Shown here: piece by piece, positions 7,632-16,679 of the stretch | How positions within the stretch are numbered: the stretch's first letter is position 1 | Layout: each line of letters starts with the position of its first letter | NCBI GenBank assembly: GCA_038250905.1 | Contig: JBBSBV010000019.1 | Location: 23,244 to 87,243, forward strand | Length of the DNA stretch: 64,000 nucleotides | Direction of reading: 5' to 3' | Origin: JAENVU01 sp038250905 | GTDB lineage: Bacteria > Actinomycetota > Acidimicrobiia > IMCC26256 > JAENVU01 | Position numbers and translations under genes: made by a program | Notes under the pieces: generated by a model | Seen by the model: only the letters and a program-made list of their open reading frames with translations | The model's database searches: none | Told to the model about the DNA's origin: nothing

Positions 7632-8336
7632 ATGACCACATCGGAACCATCTCCGAGCCGCGTCGGCCGGACCGGTACCGCCCTCCTGGCCTCGATCGCC
7701 GGGCTCACCCTGACGGCGGTCGCGATCGTCGGCGTGGGCGGCGCCGCGGCGCCGTCGGGACCGGTCGCGCACGGGATCCTCCCCCGGACCGCGTCGAGCC
7801 GCGAACCCGAGCGCGTCCAGCGCGCCCGGGCCGCGAGCGACGCCACCTCCACGACGACGAGTACCACCACCCCCGCGCCGCCCGCACCGCCCGACACCAC
7901 CCTCCTCACCCCCGAGGACGTGCCCGACCCGAGCGTGATCCGTCCGATCTCGATCATCGGGCGAATCCAGATCCCCAAGATCGGACTCGACGCCGAGTTG
8001 CGCGATCAGATCACGCAGCAGTCGATCGATCTCGGACCGTCGCACTGGCCGGGGACCGCGTTGCCGGGTGGCTACGGGAACGCGGTGATCGCGGGCCACC
8101 GCAACAGCCACACCGCGCCGTTCCACGAAACCGCCAACCTCACCGTGGGCGACGCCATCACGCTGGTCGACGCCGTCGGCCACGCGTTCACGTACCACGT
8201 GACCGAGACCTTCGTGGTCGACCCCTCGGCGGTGTGGATCACCGAGCAGAAGCCGGGCCACACGCTGACCCTCTTCACCTGCCATCCGCTGGGGTCCTCG
8301 GCCCAACGCCTCGTGATCCGCGCCACCCTCGACTGA
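7632..8336 (+). CDS. Class E-type sortase
   Basis: 234 residues. An N-terminal membrane helix (about 16-38) is followed by a Thr/Pro-rich linker (about 70-88) and a sortase beta-barrel from about residue 104. The catalytic triad is visible as His156 (AGHRNSH), Cys217 (LFTCHPLGS) and Arg226 (QRLVIRA). The TC-H-P context and soluble domain size fit class E/F sortases of high-GC Gram-positives, which join secreted proteins (LAXTG-type signals) to peptidoglycan. No substrate with an obvious sorting signal is in this window, so it probably serves proteins encoded elsewhere. Confidence 0.85.
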   Translation: MTTSEPSPSRVGRTGTALLASIAGLTLTAVAIVGVGGAAAPSGPVAHGILPRTASSREPERVQRARAASDATSTTTSTTTPAPPAPPDTTLLTPEDVPDPSVIRPISIIGRIQIPKIGLDAELRDQITQQSIDLGPSHWPGTALPGGYGNAVIAGHRNSHTAPFHETANLTVGDAITLVDAVGHAFTYHVTETFVVDPSAVWITEQKPGHTLTLFTCHPLGSSAQRLVIRATLD

Positions 8337-8374
8337 CGGGGCCTCCTGTTCTGACCGCGGGGTAGCTTCGCCCG

Positions 8375-9169
8375 ATGCCCGACCGCGAGATGCCCGACCC
8401 CGACCTCACCCGCCGGCTCGCCGGGCTGCGGATCGCGGTCGTCGGCGCCGGGACGCAACCCTCGGACGACCCCGAGGCACCCATCGGCAACGGCCGGGCC
8501 ATCGCCGTGCGCGCCGCCCGCGAAGGCGCGTCGATCGTGTGCATCGACCGCGACGCCGCGCTGGCCGAGACGACCGCGGCGCTCGTCCGCAGCGCGGGGA
8601 GCGAGGCATCCGTCGTGGTCGGCGACGCCGGCACCCCCGAGGGTTGCACCGAAATCGTCGCCGGCATGGGCGACGCAATCGACGGGCTGGTCCTCAACGT
8701 CGGGACCGGCCGCGGCGCCGGGCTGCGGGGGACGACGGTCGAAGACTGGGACGTCACGTTCGCGGTCAACCTGCGATCGCATTTCCTCATCGCACAGCAG
8801 GCGGTGGACCGGATGGGCGAGGGCGGTTCGATCGTGTTCGTCAGCTCCGTCGCCGGTCTGAAACCGGGGAGCCGGATTCCCGCGTACGACGCGTCGAAGG
8901 CGGGGATCGTGGGGTTGAGTCGGGCGGTCGCACTCGAATCCGGACGGCGTGGGATCCGCGCCAATGTGGTGGCACCGGGTCTCATCGACACCCCGATGGG
9001 CCGGTGGGCCTCCCGGGGCCGGCCGTCACGCGAGCGCACGCCGGTCCCGCTCGGACGGCAGGGTACGGCGTGGGAAGTGGCCGCGACCGTGGCGTTCCTG
9101 CTCTCCCCGGACGCGAGCTACATCACGGGTCAGACCATCGCGGTCGACGGCGGCCTCACCCTCATCTGA
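8375..9169 (+). CDS. Short-chain dehydrogenase/reductase with unusual cofactor loop
   Basis: 264 residues. The SDR fold is supported by Ser157 or Ser158 (VFVSSVAG), Tyr171 and Lys175 (YDASK), VAPGLIDTPMG and the C-terminus YITGQTIAVDGG. Two motifs deviate. The glycine-rich loop GAG is followed by a polar insertion (TQPSDDPEAPIG) before NGRAIA, and the structural NNAG is NVGTG. The acidic residue after the second strand (CIDRD) suggests NAD preference. The reaction is unknown. It stands alone, 38 bp after the sortase gene and upstream of the TPP riboswitch. Confidence 0.8.
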   Translation: MPDREMPDPDLTRRLAGLRIAVVGAGTQPSDDPEAPIGNGRAIAVRAAREGASIVCIDRDAALAETTAALVRSAGSEASVVVGDAGTPEGCTEIVAGMGDAIDGLVLNVGTGRGAGLRGTTVEDWDVTFAVNLRSHFLIAQQAVDRMGEGGSIVFVSSVAGLKPGSRIPAYDASKAGIVGLSRAVALESGRRGIRANVVAPGLIDTPMGRWASRGRPSRERTPVPLGRQGTAWEVAATVAFLLSPDASYITGQTIAVDGGLTLI

Positions 9170-9210
9170 AGGCACCCCGCGACCCGGGACCCAACCGGTA
9201 GGGTCGCACC

Positions 9211-9303
9211 GAACACGCGGGAGTCCGGTGCGCCGGGCTGAGAGGAGGGCACGCAGCCCTCGACCGTCAGAACCTGATCCGGGTCATGCCGGCGCAGGGA
9301 GTT
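9211..9303 (+). promoter_or_regulatory. TPP riboswitch (THI element)
   Basis: The conserved THI-box landmarks occur in order. They are the 5' strand GCGGGAGTCC (9217-9226), CTGAGA (9238-9243) inside GGGCTGAGAGGAGGGC, AACCTGATCC (9271-9280), and GGGTCATGCCGGCGCAGGGA (9281-9300), the counterpart of the canonical GGGTAATACCAGCGTAGGGA. A variable arm (about 9244-9266) separates the halves. The element precedes thiamine pyrophosphokinase and the thiamine transporter by about 60 nt, so TPP should repress the operon. No obvious T-rich terminator follows, so control of translation at the GAGGA site (9349-9353) is more likely than attenuation. Confidence 0.93.
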
Positions 9304-9359
9304 TCGGTCTCGCCGTCTTCCGTGCGCAGGTACACCCCTTGCGAACTCGAGGACGACCG

Positions 9360-9998
9360 ATGCACGCGATCGTGGCCGCCGGTGGTGATCCGCTCGATGC
9401 GTCCTGGCTCCCGGCGCGGTTCGACGCAGACCTCGTCGTCGCCGCCGACTCCGGCCTCGCCCACGTCTTCGCCCTCGGCCTCACCCCCGACATCGTCGTC
9501 GGCGATCTCGACTCGGTGATGCCGGCCGACCTCGAACGCGCCCGCGACCTCGGCGCCCGGATCGAGCGATATCCCGCCGACAAGGACGCCACCGACCTCG
9601 AACTCGCACTCGACCTCGTGCGCGGACTCGGCGCGACGACGGTCACCGTGGTCGGCGCGGGTGGGGGGCGCCTCGACCATCTCGTCGGTGGTCTGCACCT
9701 GCTCGCCGCGCCGGCCTGGTCCGTGATGCGGATCACCGCCCTCGCCGGCCCGGCCCGCGTGACCGTCGTCCACGACCGCGCGGAGCTGACGGGCACGATC
9801 GGCAGCATCGTCACGCTCCTCGCCGTCGGAGGCTCGGCCGCCGGTGTCACCACCGACGGCCTGCGCTGGACCCACGCCGACGACGAACTCGATGCCACCT
9901 CGACACGCGGCGTCAGCAACGAGGTGACCCGAACACCCTTCACCGTGCAGGTCCACACCGGGACCCTGCTCGTGATCCAACCCACCGGAGGTCGCTAG
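9360..9998 (+). CDS. thiN: Thiamine pyrophosphokinase
   Basis: 212 residues from the ATG at 9360, preceded by GAGGA at 9349-9353. Family motifs: ADSGLAH, VVGDLDSV (acidic metal/ATP site), DKDATDLELAL and GGRLDHL, then the C-terminal TRGVSNE of the thiamine-binding half. The enzyme transfers pyrophosphate from ATP to free thiamine, giving the cofactor TPP. It is the first gene after the TPP riboswitch and abuts the lipoprotein gene (stop 9998, next ATG 9999). Imported thiamine would be activated by this enzyme, a salvage route that does not need the biosynthetic thi genes. Confidence 0.92.
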   Translation: MHAIVAAGGDPLDASWLPARFDADLVVAADSGLAHVFALGLTPDIVVGDLDSVMPADLERARDLGARIERYPADKDATDLELALDLVRGLGATTVTVVGAGGGRLDHLVGGLHLLAAPAWSVMRITALAGPARVTVVHDRAELTGTIGSIVTLLAVGGSAAGVTTDGLRWTHADDELDATSTRGVSNEVTRTPFTVQVHTGTLLVIQPTGGR

Positions 9999-11063
9999 AT
10001 GCGCGCCAGCAGAATCACCCCCGTCGTGCTCCTCGTCGTCACCGTGCTCGTCGGCGTCTCGGCGTGTTCGTCCGGGAGCAGCGGGTCCGCGAGCGCCACC
10101 AAGACAGTGACCCTGGTGAGCCACGACTCGTTCGCGGTGTCCAAGCCCGTCCTGCGTGCCTTCACCCGCGAGACCGGATGGAAGGTGCGGGTCCTGAAGA
10201 ACGGCGACGCCGGCGCCGCACTCAACCAGGTGATCCTCACCAAGGACGCTCCCCTGGGCGACGCGTTCTTCGGCGTCGACAACACCTTCCTCTCCCGCGC
10301 CCTCGACGCCAACGTGTTCGCCCGGTACCACGCGAAGGGGACGGACGCGATCCCGAGCGCGCTCCGGCTCGATCCGACCGATCATGCGACCACCATCGAC
10401 TTCGGCGACGTGTGCGTGAACGTCGACAAGAAGTGGGCGAGCTCGACCTTCCAGGTCCTGCCCAAGACCCTCGAGGATCTCGCCGACCCGAAGTACCGCA
10501 ACCTGCTCGTGGTCGAGAACCCGGCCACGTCGTCGCCCGGCCTCGCGTTCGTCGCGGCGACCGTCGCGCACTTCGGTGACAAATGGCTGGACTACTGGGA
10601 CCGGCTGCGGGCCAACGGCGTGAAGGTCGTCGACGGTTGGGAGCAGGCCTACAACGGTGAGTTCTCCGGCGCGGCGGGGAGCAAGGGCACCCGACCCTTC
10701 GTGGTGAGCTACGCGTCGAGTCCTCCGGCCGAGGTCTACTTCGCCGACCCGCAGCCCAGCGTCGCGCCGACCGTCTCCCTCGATGCCACCTGCTTCCGAC
10801 AGGTCGAGTTCGCCGGCGTCCTCCGCGGCGCGGCCCACCCCGAAGGCGCACGCAAGCTGATCGACTTCATGCTCACGCAGCGGTTCCAGCGCGACATGCC
10901 GCTCACGATGTTCGTGGACCCCGCGATCCCGAACACCCCGCTCCCCGCCGTGTTCCAGAAGTTCGCGACCGTGCCGGCCGACCCGTTCACCCTGTCGCCG
11001 TCCGAGATCGGCCGCCACCGAGCGAGCTGGATCAAGGACTGGACGGCGCACGTCCTGCGATGA
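9999..11063 (+). CDS. thiB: Thiamine ABC transporter substrate-binding lipoprotein
   Basis: 354 residues. A signal peptide ends in the lipobox VSAC with the lipidated Cys at 23, followed by a Ser/Gly spacer, so the protein is anchored outside the membrane. The mature part is an extracellular solute-binding protein of the ThiB/iron type: TLVSHDSFAVSK near the start, LNQVILTKDAPLGDAFFGVDNTFLSRAL, and a central GWEQAYNGEFSG. The ThiB type is supported by context: TPP riboswitch, kinase gene directly before (0-bp gap), and permease directly after (4-bp ATGA overlap). Confidence 0.88.
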   Translation: MRASRITPVVLLVVTVLVGVSACSSGSSGSASATKTVTLVSHDSFAVSKPVLRAFTRETGWKVRVLKNGDAGAALNQVILTKDAPLGDAFFGVDNTFLSRALDANVFARYHAKGTDAIPSALRLDPTDHATTIDFGDVCVNVDKKWASSTFQVLPKTLEDLADPKYRNLLVVENPATSSPGLAFVAATVAHFGDKWLDYWDRLRANGVKVVDGWEQAYNGEFSGAAGSKGTRPFVVSYASSPPAEVYFADPQPSVAPTVSLDATCFRQVEFAGVLRGAAHPEGARKLIDFMLTQRFQRDMPLTMFVDPAIPNTPLPAVFQKFATVPADPFTLSPSEIGRHRASWIKDWTAHVLR

Positions 11064-12661
11064 GCGCCGGTCTCCGGCGGGGCGCCGGCGGCGCGGTGCT
11101 CGTCGCGCTCCCGTTGGCCTTCCTCGGCCTGTTCTTCGTGTGGCCGGTGGTTGCGATCATGGCGCGCGGGCTCTTCTCCCACGGCTCCCTCGACCTCGGA
11201 CCGGTCGGCGACGCCTTCCGCGATCCGGCCCTTCGCCACGTCGCATGGTTCACCGTGTGGCAGGCGACCCTCTCGACGATCGCGACGCTCGCCGTCGCAC
11301 TCCCGGCGACCGCGGTCCTCAGCCGGTTCCGGTTCGCGGGCCGCGGGCTCGTGATCGCCGGGCTGACGATGCCGTTCGTCCTCCCGACCGTGGTGGTCGC
11401 GACTGCGTTCCGCGGGCTGGGCATCGACGGGTCGTTGACCGCGATCCTGCTCGCCCATGCGTTCTTCAACGTGGCCGTGGTCGTGCGCGTGGTGGGTGCG
11501 GCGTGGGTCGGACTCGACCCGCGGGCCGAGGACGCGGCGCGCACCCTCGGCGCGGGGCCGGTCCGCACCTTCACCGCCGTCACGCTGCCGGCGCTGCGTC
11601 CCGCGATCGCGGCGGCGGCGTCGATCGTGTTCCTGTTCTGCTTCACGTCGTTCGGCGTGATCCTCATCCTCGGCGGCCCGCGCTTCGCCACCCTCGAGAC
11701 CGAGATCTACCGCGCCACCGCACAACTCCTCGACCTGCGCACCGCCGCCGCGTTGTCCGTGATCCAACTGCTCGCCGTCGCAATCGTGCTCCTGGTGGCA
11801 GGTCGCGCCGCCGGACGATCACGCCGGGTGAGCCGACACGGCGACACCGGCCGCACGATCGCCGGTGTGCGGGAGTGGGCCGTCGCGGTGCTCGCAATGG
11901 CACCGGCGGCCGCCCTCGTCGGATGGCCACTCCTGGGCCTCGTGCGGCGCTCGTTCGCGCACGGCGCGGCCGGGTACTCGAACCTCACGACCACCCCGGT
12001 CGGCGCATCGGGTTCGGGGCTGCACGCGCTCGGGACCAGCGTGGAGATCGCGATCGTTGCGGCCACCCTCGCCACCGGTCTCGGCCTCGCGCTCGCCACC
12101 GCGATCACGCGCCCGACGCGCACGCGCGGGCGGCCACGCTTCTTCACCCGACTCACGGAGTCGCTGGCGGTCCTCCCGCTCGGGGTTTCGGCCGTGACGG
12201 TCGGCTTCGGCTTCCTCATCGTGTTCGACACGCCGCCGTTCGACCTGCGGACCTCCTGGTGGATCATCCCGATCGCTCACGCCCTGGTGGCGCTCCCGTT
12301 CGTGGTGCGGGCGACGGTCCCGACCCTGCGGTCGGTCGACCCGCACCAGCGCGAGGCGGCCGCACTGCTCGGCGCGCCCCCCGCCCGCGTCTGGCGCGAG
12401 ATCGACGCGCGGGTCGCGGCCCGGGCCGCGGTGGTCGCAGCCGGGTTCGCGTTCGCGATCTCGCTCGGCGAGTTCGGCGCGACGCTCTTCATCGTGCGCC
12501 CCGAGACCACGACCGCACCGGTCGCGATCTTCCGGTTCCTCAGCCGCCCGGGAGCAACCAACGTCGACCAGGCCATGGCGTTGGCCACGCTGCTGGCGTG
12601 CGTCACCGGGATCGTCGCCCTCGCCGGCGAACGACTCATGCCGCGCCGGCGGACCGTCTGA
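11060..12661 (+). CDS. thiP: Thiamine ABC transporter permease (two-domain)
   Basis: 533 residues built from two homologous permease halves, each with about six hydrophobic segments. Each half carries an EAA-type loop: EDAARTLGAGPVRTF in the first (near 160) and REAAALLGAPPARVW in the second (near 440). This duplicated layout is that of ThiP and the related iron permease SfuB/FbpB. It forms the membrane channel for the binding protein encoded just upstream and the ATPase encoded just downstream (TGATG, 1-bp overlap). No frameshift or missing segment is seen. Confidence 0.88.
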   Translation: MSAGLRRGAGGAVLVALPLAFLGLFFVWPVVAIMARGLFSHGSLDLGPVGDAFRDPALRHVAWFTVWQATLSTIATLAVALPATAVLSRFRFAGRGLVIAGLTMPFVLPTVVVATAFRGLGIDGSLTAILLAHAFFNVAVVVRVVGAAWVGLDPRAEDAARTLGAGPVRTFTAVTLPALRPAIAAAASIVFLFCFTSFGVILILGGPRFATLETEIYRATAQLLDLRTAAALSVIQLLAVAIVLLVAGRAAGRSRRVSRHGDTGRTIAGVREWAVAVLAMAPAAALVGWPLLGLVRRSFAHGAAGYSNLTTTPVGASGSGLHALGTSVEIAIVAATLATGLGLALATAITRPTRTRGRPRFFTRLTESLAVLPLGVSAVTVGFGFLIVFDTPPFDLRTSWWIIPIAHALVALPFVVRATVPTLRSVDPHQREAAALLGAPPARVWREIDARVAARAAVVAAGFAFAISLGEFGATLFIVRPETTTAPVAIFRFLSRPGATNVDQAMALATLLACVTGIVALAGERLMPRRRTV

Positions 12662-13686
12662 TGCTGACGGTCACGGGCGTCTCGGTCCACTACGGACCGG
12701 TGATCGCCGCCGACCACGTCGATCTCACGGTCGCCGACGGCGAGATCACCGCGGTGCTCGGGCCGAGCGGGAGCGGCAAGACCAGCCTGTTGCGCGCCAT
12801 CGCCGGGCTGGAGTCGATCGCGTCGGGCACGGTCGCATGGGATGGCGCGGACATCACCGCGGTGCCGCCGCACCGGCGGGACTTCGGCCTGATGTTCCAG
12901 GACCACGCGCTGTTCGACCATCGCGACGTCGTCGGCAACGTGGCGTTCGGCCTGCGGATGCACGGAGTTGCGCCAGGAGTTCGGGCCGCCCGGGCGCGTG
13001 CGATGTTGGACCTCGTCGGGCTCACCGGGTACGAACACCGACGGATCGACGAACTCTCGGGCGGCGAACAGCAGCGGGTGGCCCTGGCCCGTGCGCTCGC
13101 GCCCCGACCCCGACTCCTGATGCTCGACGAACCCCTCGCCGCGGTCGACCGGGAGCGCCGGGACGACCTCGCGTCCGAACTGCACGCGATCATCCGGACG
13201 AGTGGCACCGCCACCCTGCTCGTGACCCACGACCTGGACGAGGCGTTCACCCTCGCGGACTCCGTCGTGATCCTCGACCACGGACGCGTCGAACGGGCCG
13301 GACCGGCCCGCGACGTGTGGCGTGCGCCCGGCTCGGTGCGGGCCGCCCGGTTCCTCGGGGTCACGACCGAGCTGACGCTGCCCGTGGCGGACGGAACCGT
13401 CGCCACCCCCTGGGGACCGGCAGCGGCACCCGAGGGCACGCCCTCCGTGGCCTGGGTCGGGTTCCGGGCCGCGGACCTCCGGTACCAACCCCCGAGCGAG
13501 ATCGGAGCCGAGACGGCCACGGTCAGCGGCACGGTCCGGGCGACGGCATTCCGCGGCGATCATTCGGTCGGTCACATCGACACGACGGTCGGCCCGCTCG
13601 TGGCGGTCGGACGCGAGCAGCCGCCGATCGGCACGAGCGTCGCGGTCACGGCCGACCTCGAAGCTGCGGTGATCCTCGGCGCGTAA
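12661..13686 (+). CDS. thiQ: Thiamine ABC transporter ATP-binding protein
   Basis: 341 residues. Walker A GPSGSGKT (34-41), Q-loop FQDHALF, signature LSGGEQQRVALARAL, Walker B LLMLDEPLA and the switch His in LLVTHDLDEA are all intact. After about residue 235 there is a C-terminal domain of roughly 100 residues resembling a TOBE-type regulatory barrel. Classical ThiQ proteins are shorter (about 230 residues), so the length is closer to FbpC/PotA-type ATPases. It powers uptake by the permease encoded before it and is the last gene of the riboswitch operon. Confidence 0.88.
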   Translation: MLTVTGVSVHYGPVIAADHVDLTVADGEITAVLGPSGSGKTSLLRAIAGLESIASGTVAWDGADITAVPPHRRDFGLMFQDHALFDHRDVVGNVAFGLRMHGVAPGVRAARARAMLDLVGLTGYEHRRIDELSGGEQQRVALARALAPRPRLLMLDEPLAAVDRERRDDLASELHAIIRTSGTATLLVTHDLDEAFTLADSVVILDHGRVERAGPARDVWRAPGSVRAARFLGVTTELTLPVADGTVATPWGPAAAPEGTPSVAWVGFRAADLRYQPPSEIGAETATVSGTVRATAFRGDHSVGHIDTTVGPLVAVGREQPPIGTSVAVTADLEAAVILGA

Positions 13687-13697
13687 GGTCCCCGGCC

Positions 13698-15386
13698 ATG
13701 CCCGACCTCCGGTTCGACCACCTCTACAAGTACGACGAGTTGGTGGCCGCGCTCGAGTCGCTGGCCACGAGCGCGCCGGGCCTGATGAGGCTCGAGTCGG
13801 TCGGGACCTCGCACGAAGGCCGCACGATCTGGCTCGCCACCGTGACGGATTCCGCCACCGGTCCGGCCGCCGAGAAGCCGGCGATCTTCGTCGAGGCGAA
13901 CATCCACGCGACCGAGGTCACCGCCTCGACCGCCGCGCTCCACCTCCTGCACCACCTCGTCACGCGTCATGGTAACGACCCCACGGTGACCCGCGCCCTC
14001 GCCACCCGCGCGTTCTACGTGATGCCGCGCGTGAACCCCGACGGGGTGGAACTCGCGCTCGCCGACGACCCCACCTACCTGCGATCGTCCACGCGTGTCT
14101 ACCCGCGCCCCGACCAGACCCCCGGGCTCGTGGAACGCGACGTCGACGGTGACGGACGGATCCTCACGATGCGGATCGCCGATCCCGACGGCGCGTGGAT
14201 AGTGCACCCCGAAGACGCGCGGCTCATGGTCGCGCGCCCGTTCGACGACGTGAGCGACGGGCCCTGCTACCGACTGCTGCCCGAGGGCACCGTGCACGAG
14301 TTCGATCCCGACCGCGTCCCGCTCGCGCGCGACCTGCAGGGCCTCGACCTCAACCGCAACTTCCCGCACGACTGGAAGCCCGAAGGGGACCAGGCGGGTT
14401 CGGGCCCGTTCCCGACCTCGGAGCCGGAGGTGCGGGCGGTCGTCGAGGCGGTCACTGCCCGCCCCAACGTCGGCGCGTACTTCGCCCACCACACCTACGC
14501 GGGCGTGATCCTGCGTCCGTTCGGTGGCCACCCCGACGAGCACTTCCCGACCGCCGACCTCGCGATGTACCAGGTACTCGCCCAACGCGCGACCGAGATC
14601 ACCGGGTACCCCACCGCATCGGTCTTCCACGAGTTCAAGTACGACCCGAAGACGTTCATCACCGGTTGCGGCGACGAGTGGGCCTACGACTACCTCGGCA
14701 TCTTCGGGTGGACCACCGAGTTCTGGAGTCCACTGCGCGCCGCGGGCATCGAGCACAAGTACATCGACTGGTACCTCGAGCATCCGGTCGAGGACGACCT
14801 CACGCTGCTGCGCTGGAACGACGACGTGCTGGGCGGGGCCGGCTTCGTCGACTGGTACCCGTTCGAGCATCCACAACTCGGCCCGGTGGAGATCGGGGGC
14901 TGGGACTTCTTCCGCACCTGGACCAACGCACCGGGTGCGCTGATGGAGGCCGAGATCGCGCCCCACTCCGAGTTCGCGGTCGCCCACGCACTGGCCCTGC
15001 CCGAACTCGCGATCCACGAGGTGCGCGTCACCGCACTCGGCGACGGCACGTGGCACGTCCGCGCCGTGGTCAAGAACCGCGGTTGGATGGCCACCAACGT
15101 GAGCAAGCGGGCCTTGGAACGCAAAGCGGTCCGCGACGTCGAGATCACCATCGACCTGCCCGACGACACCGAACTCGTCACCGGCCGTCACACCGTCGAG
15201 GTCGGTCAGCTGCGCGGCCGTTCACGCGCCCGCACGATGCTCGCGATGTCCGACGGCGGGTACGACCCGAGCACCGAGCGCGCGGTCGTCGACTGGGTGG
15301 TGCGCGGACCGCAGGGCGCCGGTGTCACGATCGTCGCCGCGCACGCCCGGGCGGGCGTGGTGCGCGCCGCGGCGGAACTCGCATGA
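13698..15386 (+). CDS. M14-family zinc carboxypeptidase
   Basis: 562 residues from ATG 13698. Zinc ligands are seen as H70-A-T-E73 and a later His at 264-265 (FAHHTYAG). The substrate-binding NRNF lies in LDLNRNFPHDW (about 217-226). The catalytic Glu is probably that in GWTTEFW. The first 400 residues are the peptidase domain. The C-terminal ~130 residues, with alternating strands and GQLRGRSRA, look like a beta-sandwich. No signal peptide is visible, so the enzyme is probably cytoplasmic. It follows thiQ by 11 bp and overlaps the next gene by 4 bp, so it may be expressed partly from the thi operon. Confidence 0.85.
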   Translation: MPDLRFDHLYKYDELVAALESLATSAPGLMRLESVGTSHEGRTIWLATVTDSATGPAAEKPAIFVEANIHATEVTASTAALHLLHHLVTRHGNDPTVTRALATRAFYVMPRVNPDGVELALADDPTYLRSSTRVYPRPDQTPGLVERDVDGDGRILTMRIADPDGAWIVHPEDARLMVARPFDDVSDGPCYRLLPEGTVHEFDPDRVPLARDLQGLDLNRNFPHDWKPEGDQAGSGPFPTSEPEVRAVVEAVTARPNVGAYFAHHTYAGVILRPFGGHPDEHFPTADLAMYQVLAQRATEITGYPTASVFHEFKYDPKTFITGCGDEWAYDYLGIFGWTTEFWSPLRAAGIEHKYIDWYLEHPVEDDLTLLRWNDDVLGGAGFVDWYPFEHPQLGPVEIGGWDFFRTWTNAPGALMEAEIAPHSEFAVAHALALPELAIHEVRVTALGDGTWHVRAVVKNRGWMATNVSKRALERKAVRDVEITIDLPDDTELVTGRHTVEVGQLRGRSRARTMLAMSDGGYDPSTERAVVDWVVRGPQGAGVTIVAAHARAGVVRAAAELA

Positions 15387-16261
15387 CGGCACCGGTTCGC
15401 GTCGGCCTCGCCGGGGCCGGGCCCTGGGCGCGCATCGTCCACGCGCCGATGCTCGCGGCCGGACCGGAGACCGAACTCGTCGGGGTCTGGTCCCGCACTC
15501 CCGAACACGCGGCCGCGCTGGCGGCCGCGCACGGCGTCATCCGCTTCGCCTCGTACGACGAAATGCTCGAGGCCGTCGATGCCGTGGCGCTGGCCGTGGT
15601 CCCCGCCGCCCAGCCGGACCTCGCGGTGCGGGCCGCCAACGCGGGGAAGGCACTGCTGCTCGAGAAGCCCCTCGCGCTCGACGTCGCCGGCGCGCAGCGC
15701 ATCGCCGACGCGGTCGCCGCGAACCGCGTGGGGTCCATCGTCGTATTGACCTACCGCTTCGCGGACGTCGTGCGGGACTTCCTTGCCGAGGCCCGGACCT
15801 TCGACGCCCACGGCGGCCGGGCCTGTTTCGTGTCCGGCGCGTTCCTGAGTGGCGCGTTCGCCGGTGGGTGGCGCCTCGAACTCGGCGCGCTGCTCGACGT
15901 CGGTCCCCATATCCTCGATCTGGTCGAAGCCGCGCTCGGCCCGGTCGTCGAAGTCCGCGCCGCCGGCGATCCGCAGCAATGGGTGAGCCTGCTCCTCACG
16001 CACGAGAGCGGCGCGGTCAGCGACGTTTCCCTGTCGTGCGCGAGCGCGATCGAACCGAGCCGCACCGAGATCGAGATCTACGGCCGTACCCGGTCGATCG
16101 CGGTCGACGGGCGGGCCGGTGCGCGGGCGGAGTCCTTCGCACGATTGCGGGCCGAGTTCGCGCACGTCGCGCGCACCGGAGCACCGCACGAGTGCGACGC
16201 GGCACGCGGGCTGGTGCTCCAGCACCTCATCGAGCGCGCCTCCCGCGCCCTCGACGGGTAG
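15383..16261 (+). CDS. Gfo/Idh/MocA-family oxidoreductase
   Basis: 292 residues. A Rossmann N-terminus (VGLAGAGPWAR, about 6-16) is followed by the EKPLALD motif (near 94), the signature lysine-proline of this family. The C-terminal domain starts with GGWRLE and has DVGPHILDLVEAALG where the catalytic His is expected. Such enzymes oxidise or reduce sugars, inositols or related alcohols with NAD(P). Substrate unknown. The start is fixed by the 4-bp ATGA overlap with the M14 peptidase gene. Confidence 0.85.
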   Translation: MTAPVRVGLAGAGPWARIVHAPMLAAGPETELVGVWSRTPEHAAALAAAHGVIRFASYDEMLEAVDAVALAVVPAAQPDLAVRAANAGKALLLEKPLALDVAGAQRIADAVAANRVGSIVVLTYRFADVVRDFLAEARTFDAHGGRACFVSGAFLSGAFAGGWRLELGALLDVGPHILDLVEAALGPVVEVRAAGDPQQWVSLLLTHESGAVSDVSLSCASAIEPSRTEIEIYGRTRSIAVDGRAGARAESFARLRAEFAHVARTGAPHECDAARGLVLQHLIERASRALDG

Positions 16262-16267
16262 CCACCG

Positions 16268-16669
16268 ATGGGGACGCTCGTCGTGGTGCTCCTGGGTGCG
16301 GCCGCGGTTGCGGGGTTCGTGATCGGCACCCGTCACCTCTATCTCCGGCTCTCCCGCCCCCGGGGATTCGAGTGCTCCCTGCGGCTCGTGCGCGGCGAGA
16401 TGCCCGGGCTGGCGACGAAGTTCCGGGCAGGCCACGCGGGTCCCGAGATGCAGGTGCTCCGGTGGCGTCGGATCGCGTGGCCCGGACCGAGCGTCGCGTT
16501 CCCCGCGACCGCGGTACGGGTGGACCGCGCCCGGCGCCCGCACGCGGGCGAACGGCTCGCGATCCCCGCGACGTTCACCGTGGTCCCGGTCGAACTCGAC
16601 TCCGGCACCCTCCTCGAACTCGCGCTCCCCGCCCGCCGGCTTCCCCGCCTCGTGGCGCTCCTCTCGTAG
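16268..16669 (+). CDS. Small membrane-anchored DUF2550-like protein
   Basis: 133 residues. One N-terminal hydrophobic helix (about 3-20, LVVVLLGAAAVAGFVIG) is followed by an Arg-rich stretch and a short beta-rich domain. The layout (single helix, then GFECSLRLVRG and a repeated R-W-R pattern) resembles the actinobacterial DUF2550 proteins found near ATP synthase genes, but this is from memory. It starts 6 bp after the Gfo/Idh gene and precedes the flavoprotein by 10 bp. No catalytic motif is seen. Confidence 0.6.
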   Translation: MGTLVVVLLGAAAVAGFVIGTRHLYLRLSRPRGFECSLRLVRGEMPGLATKFRAGHAGPEMQVLRWRRIAWPGPSVAFPATAVRVDRARRPHAGERLAIPATFTVVPVELDSGTLLELALPARRLPRLVALLS

Positions 16670-16679
16670 CCTGCGCGCG

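Noticed and set aside
13572..15191. Minus-strand open frame of 539 codons
   Set aside because: Antisense to the M14 peptidase with its HxxE zinc site; composition typical of a high-GC shadow.
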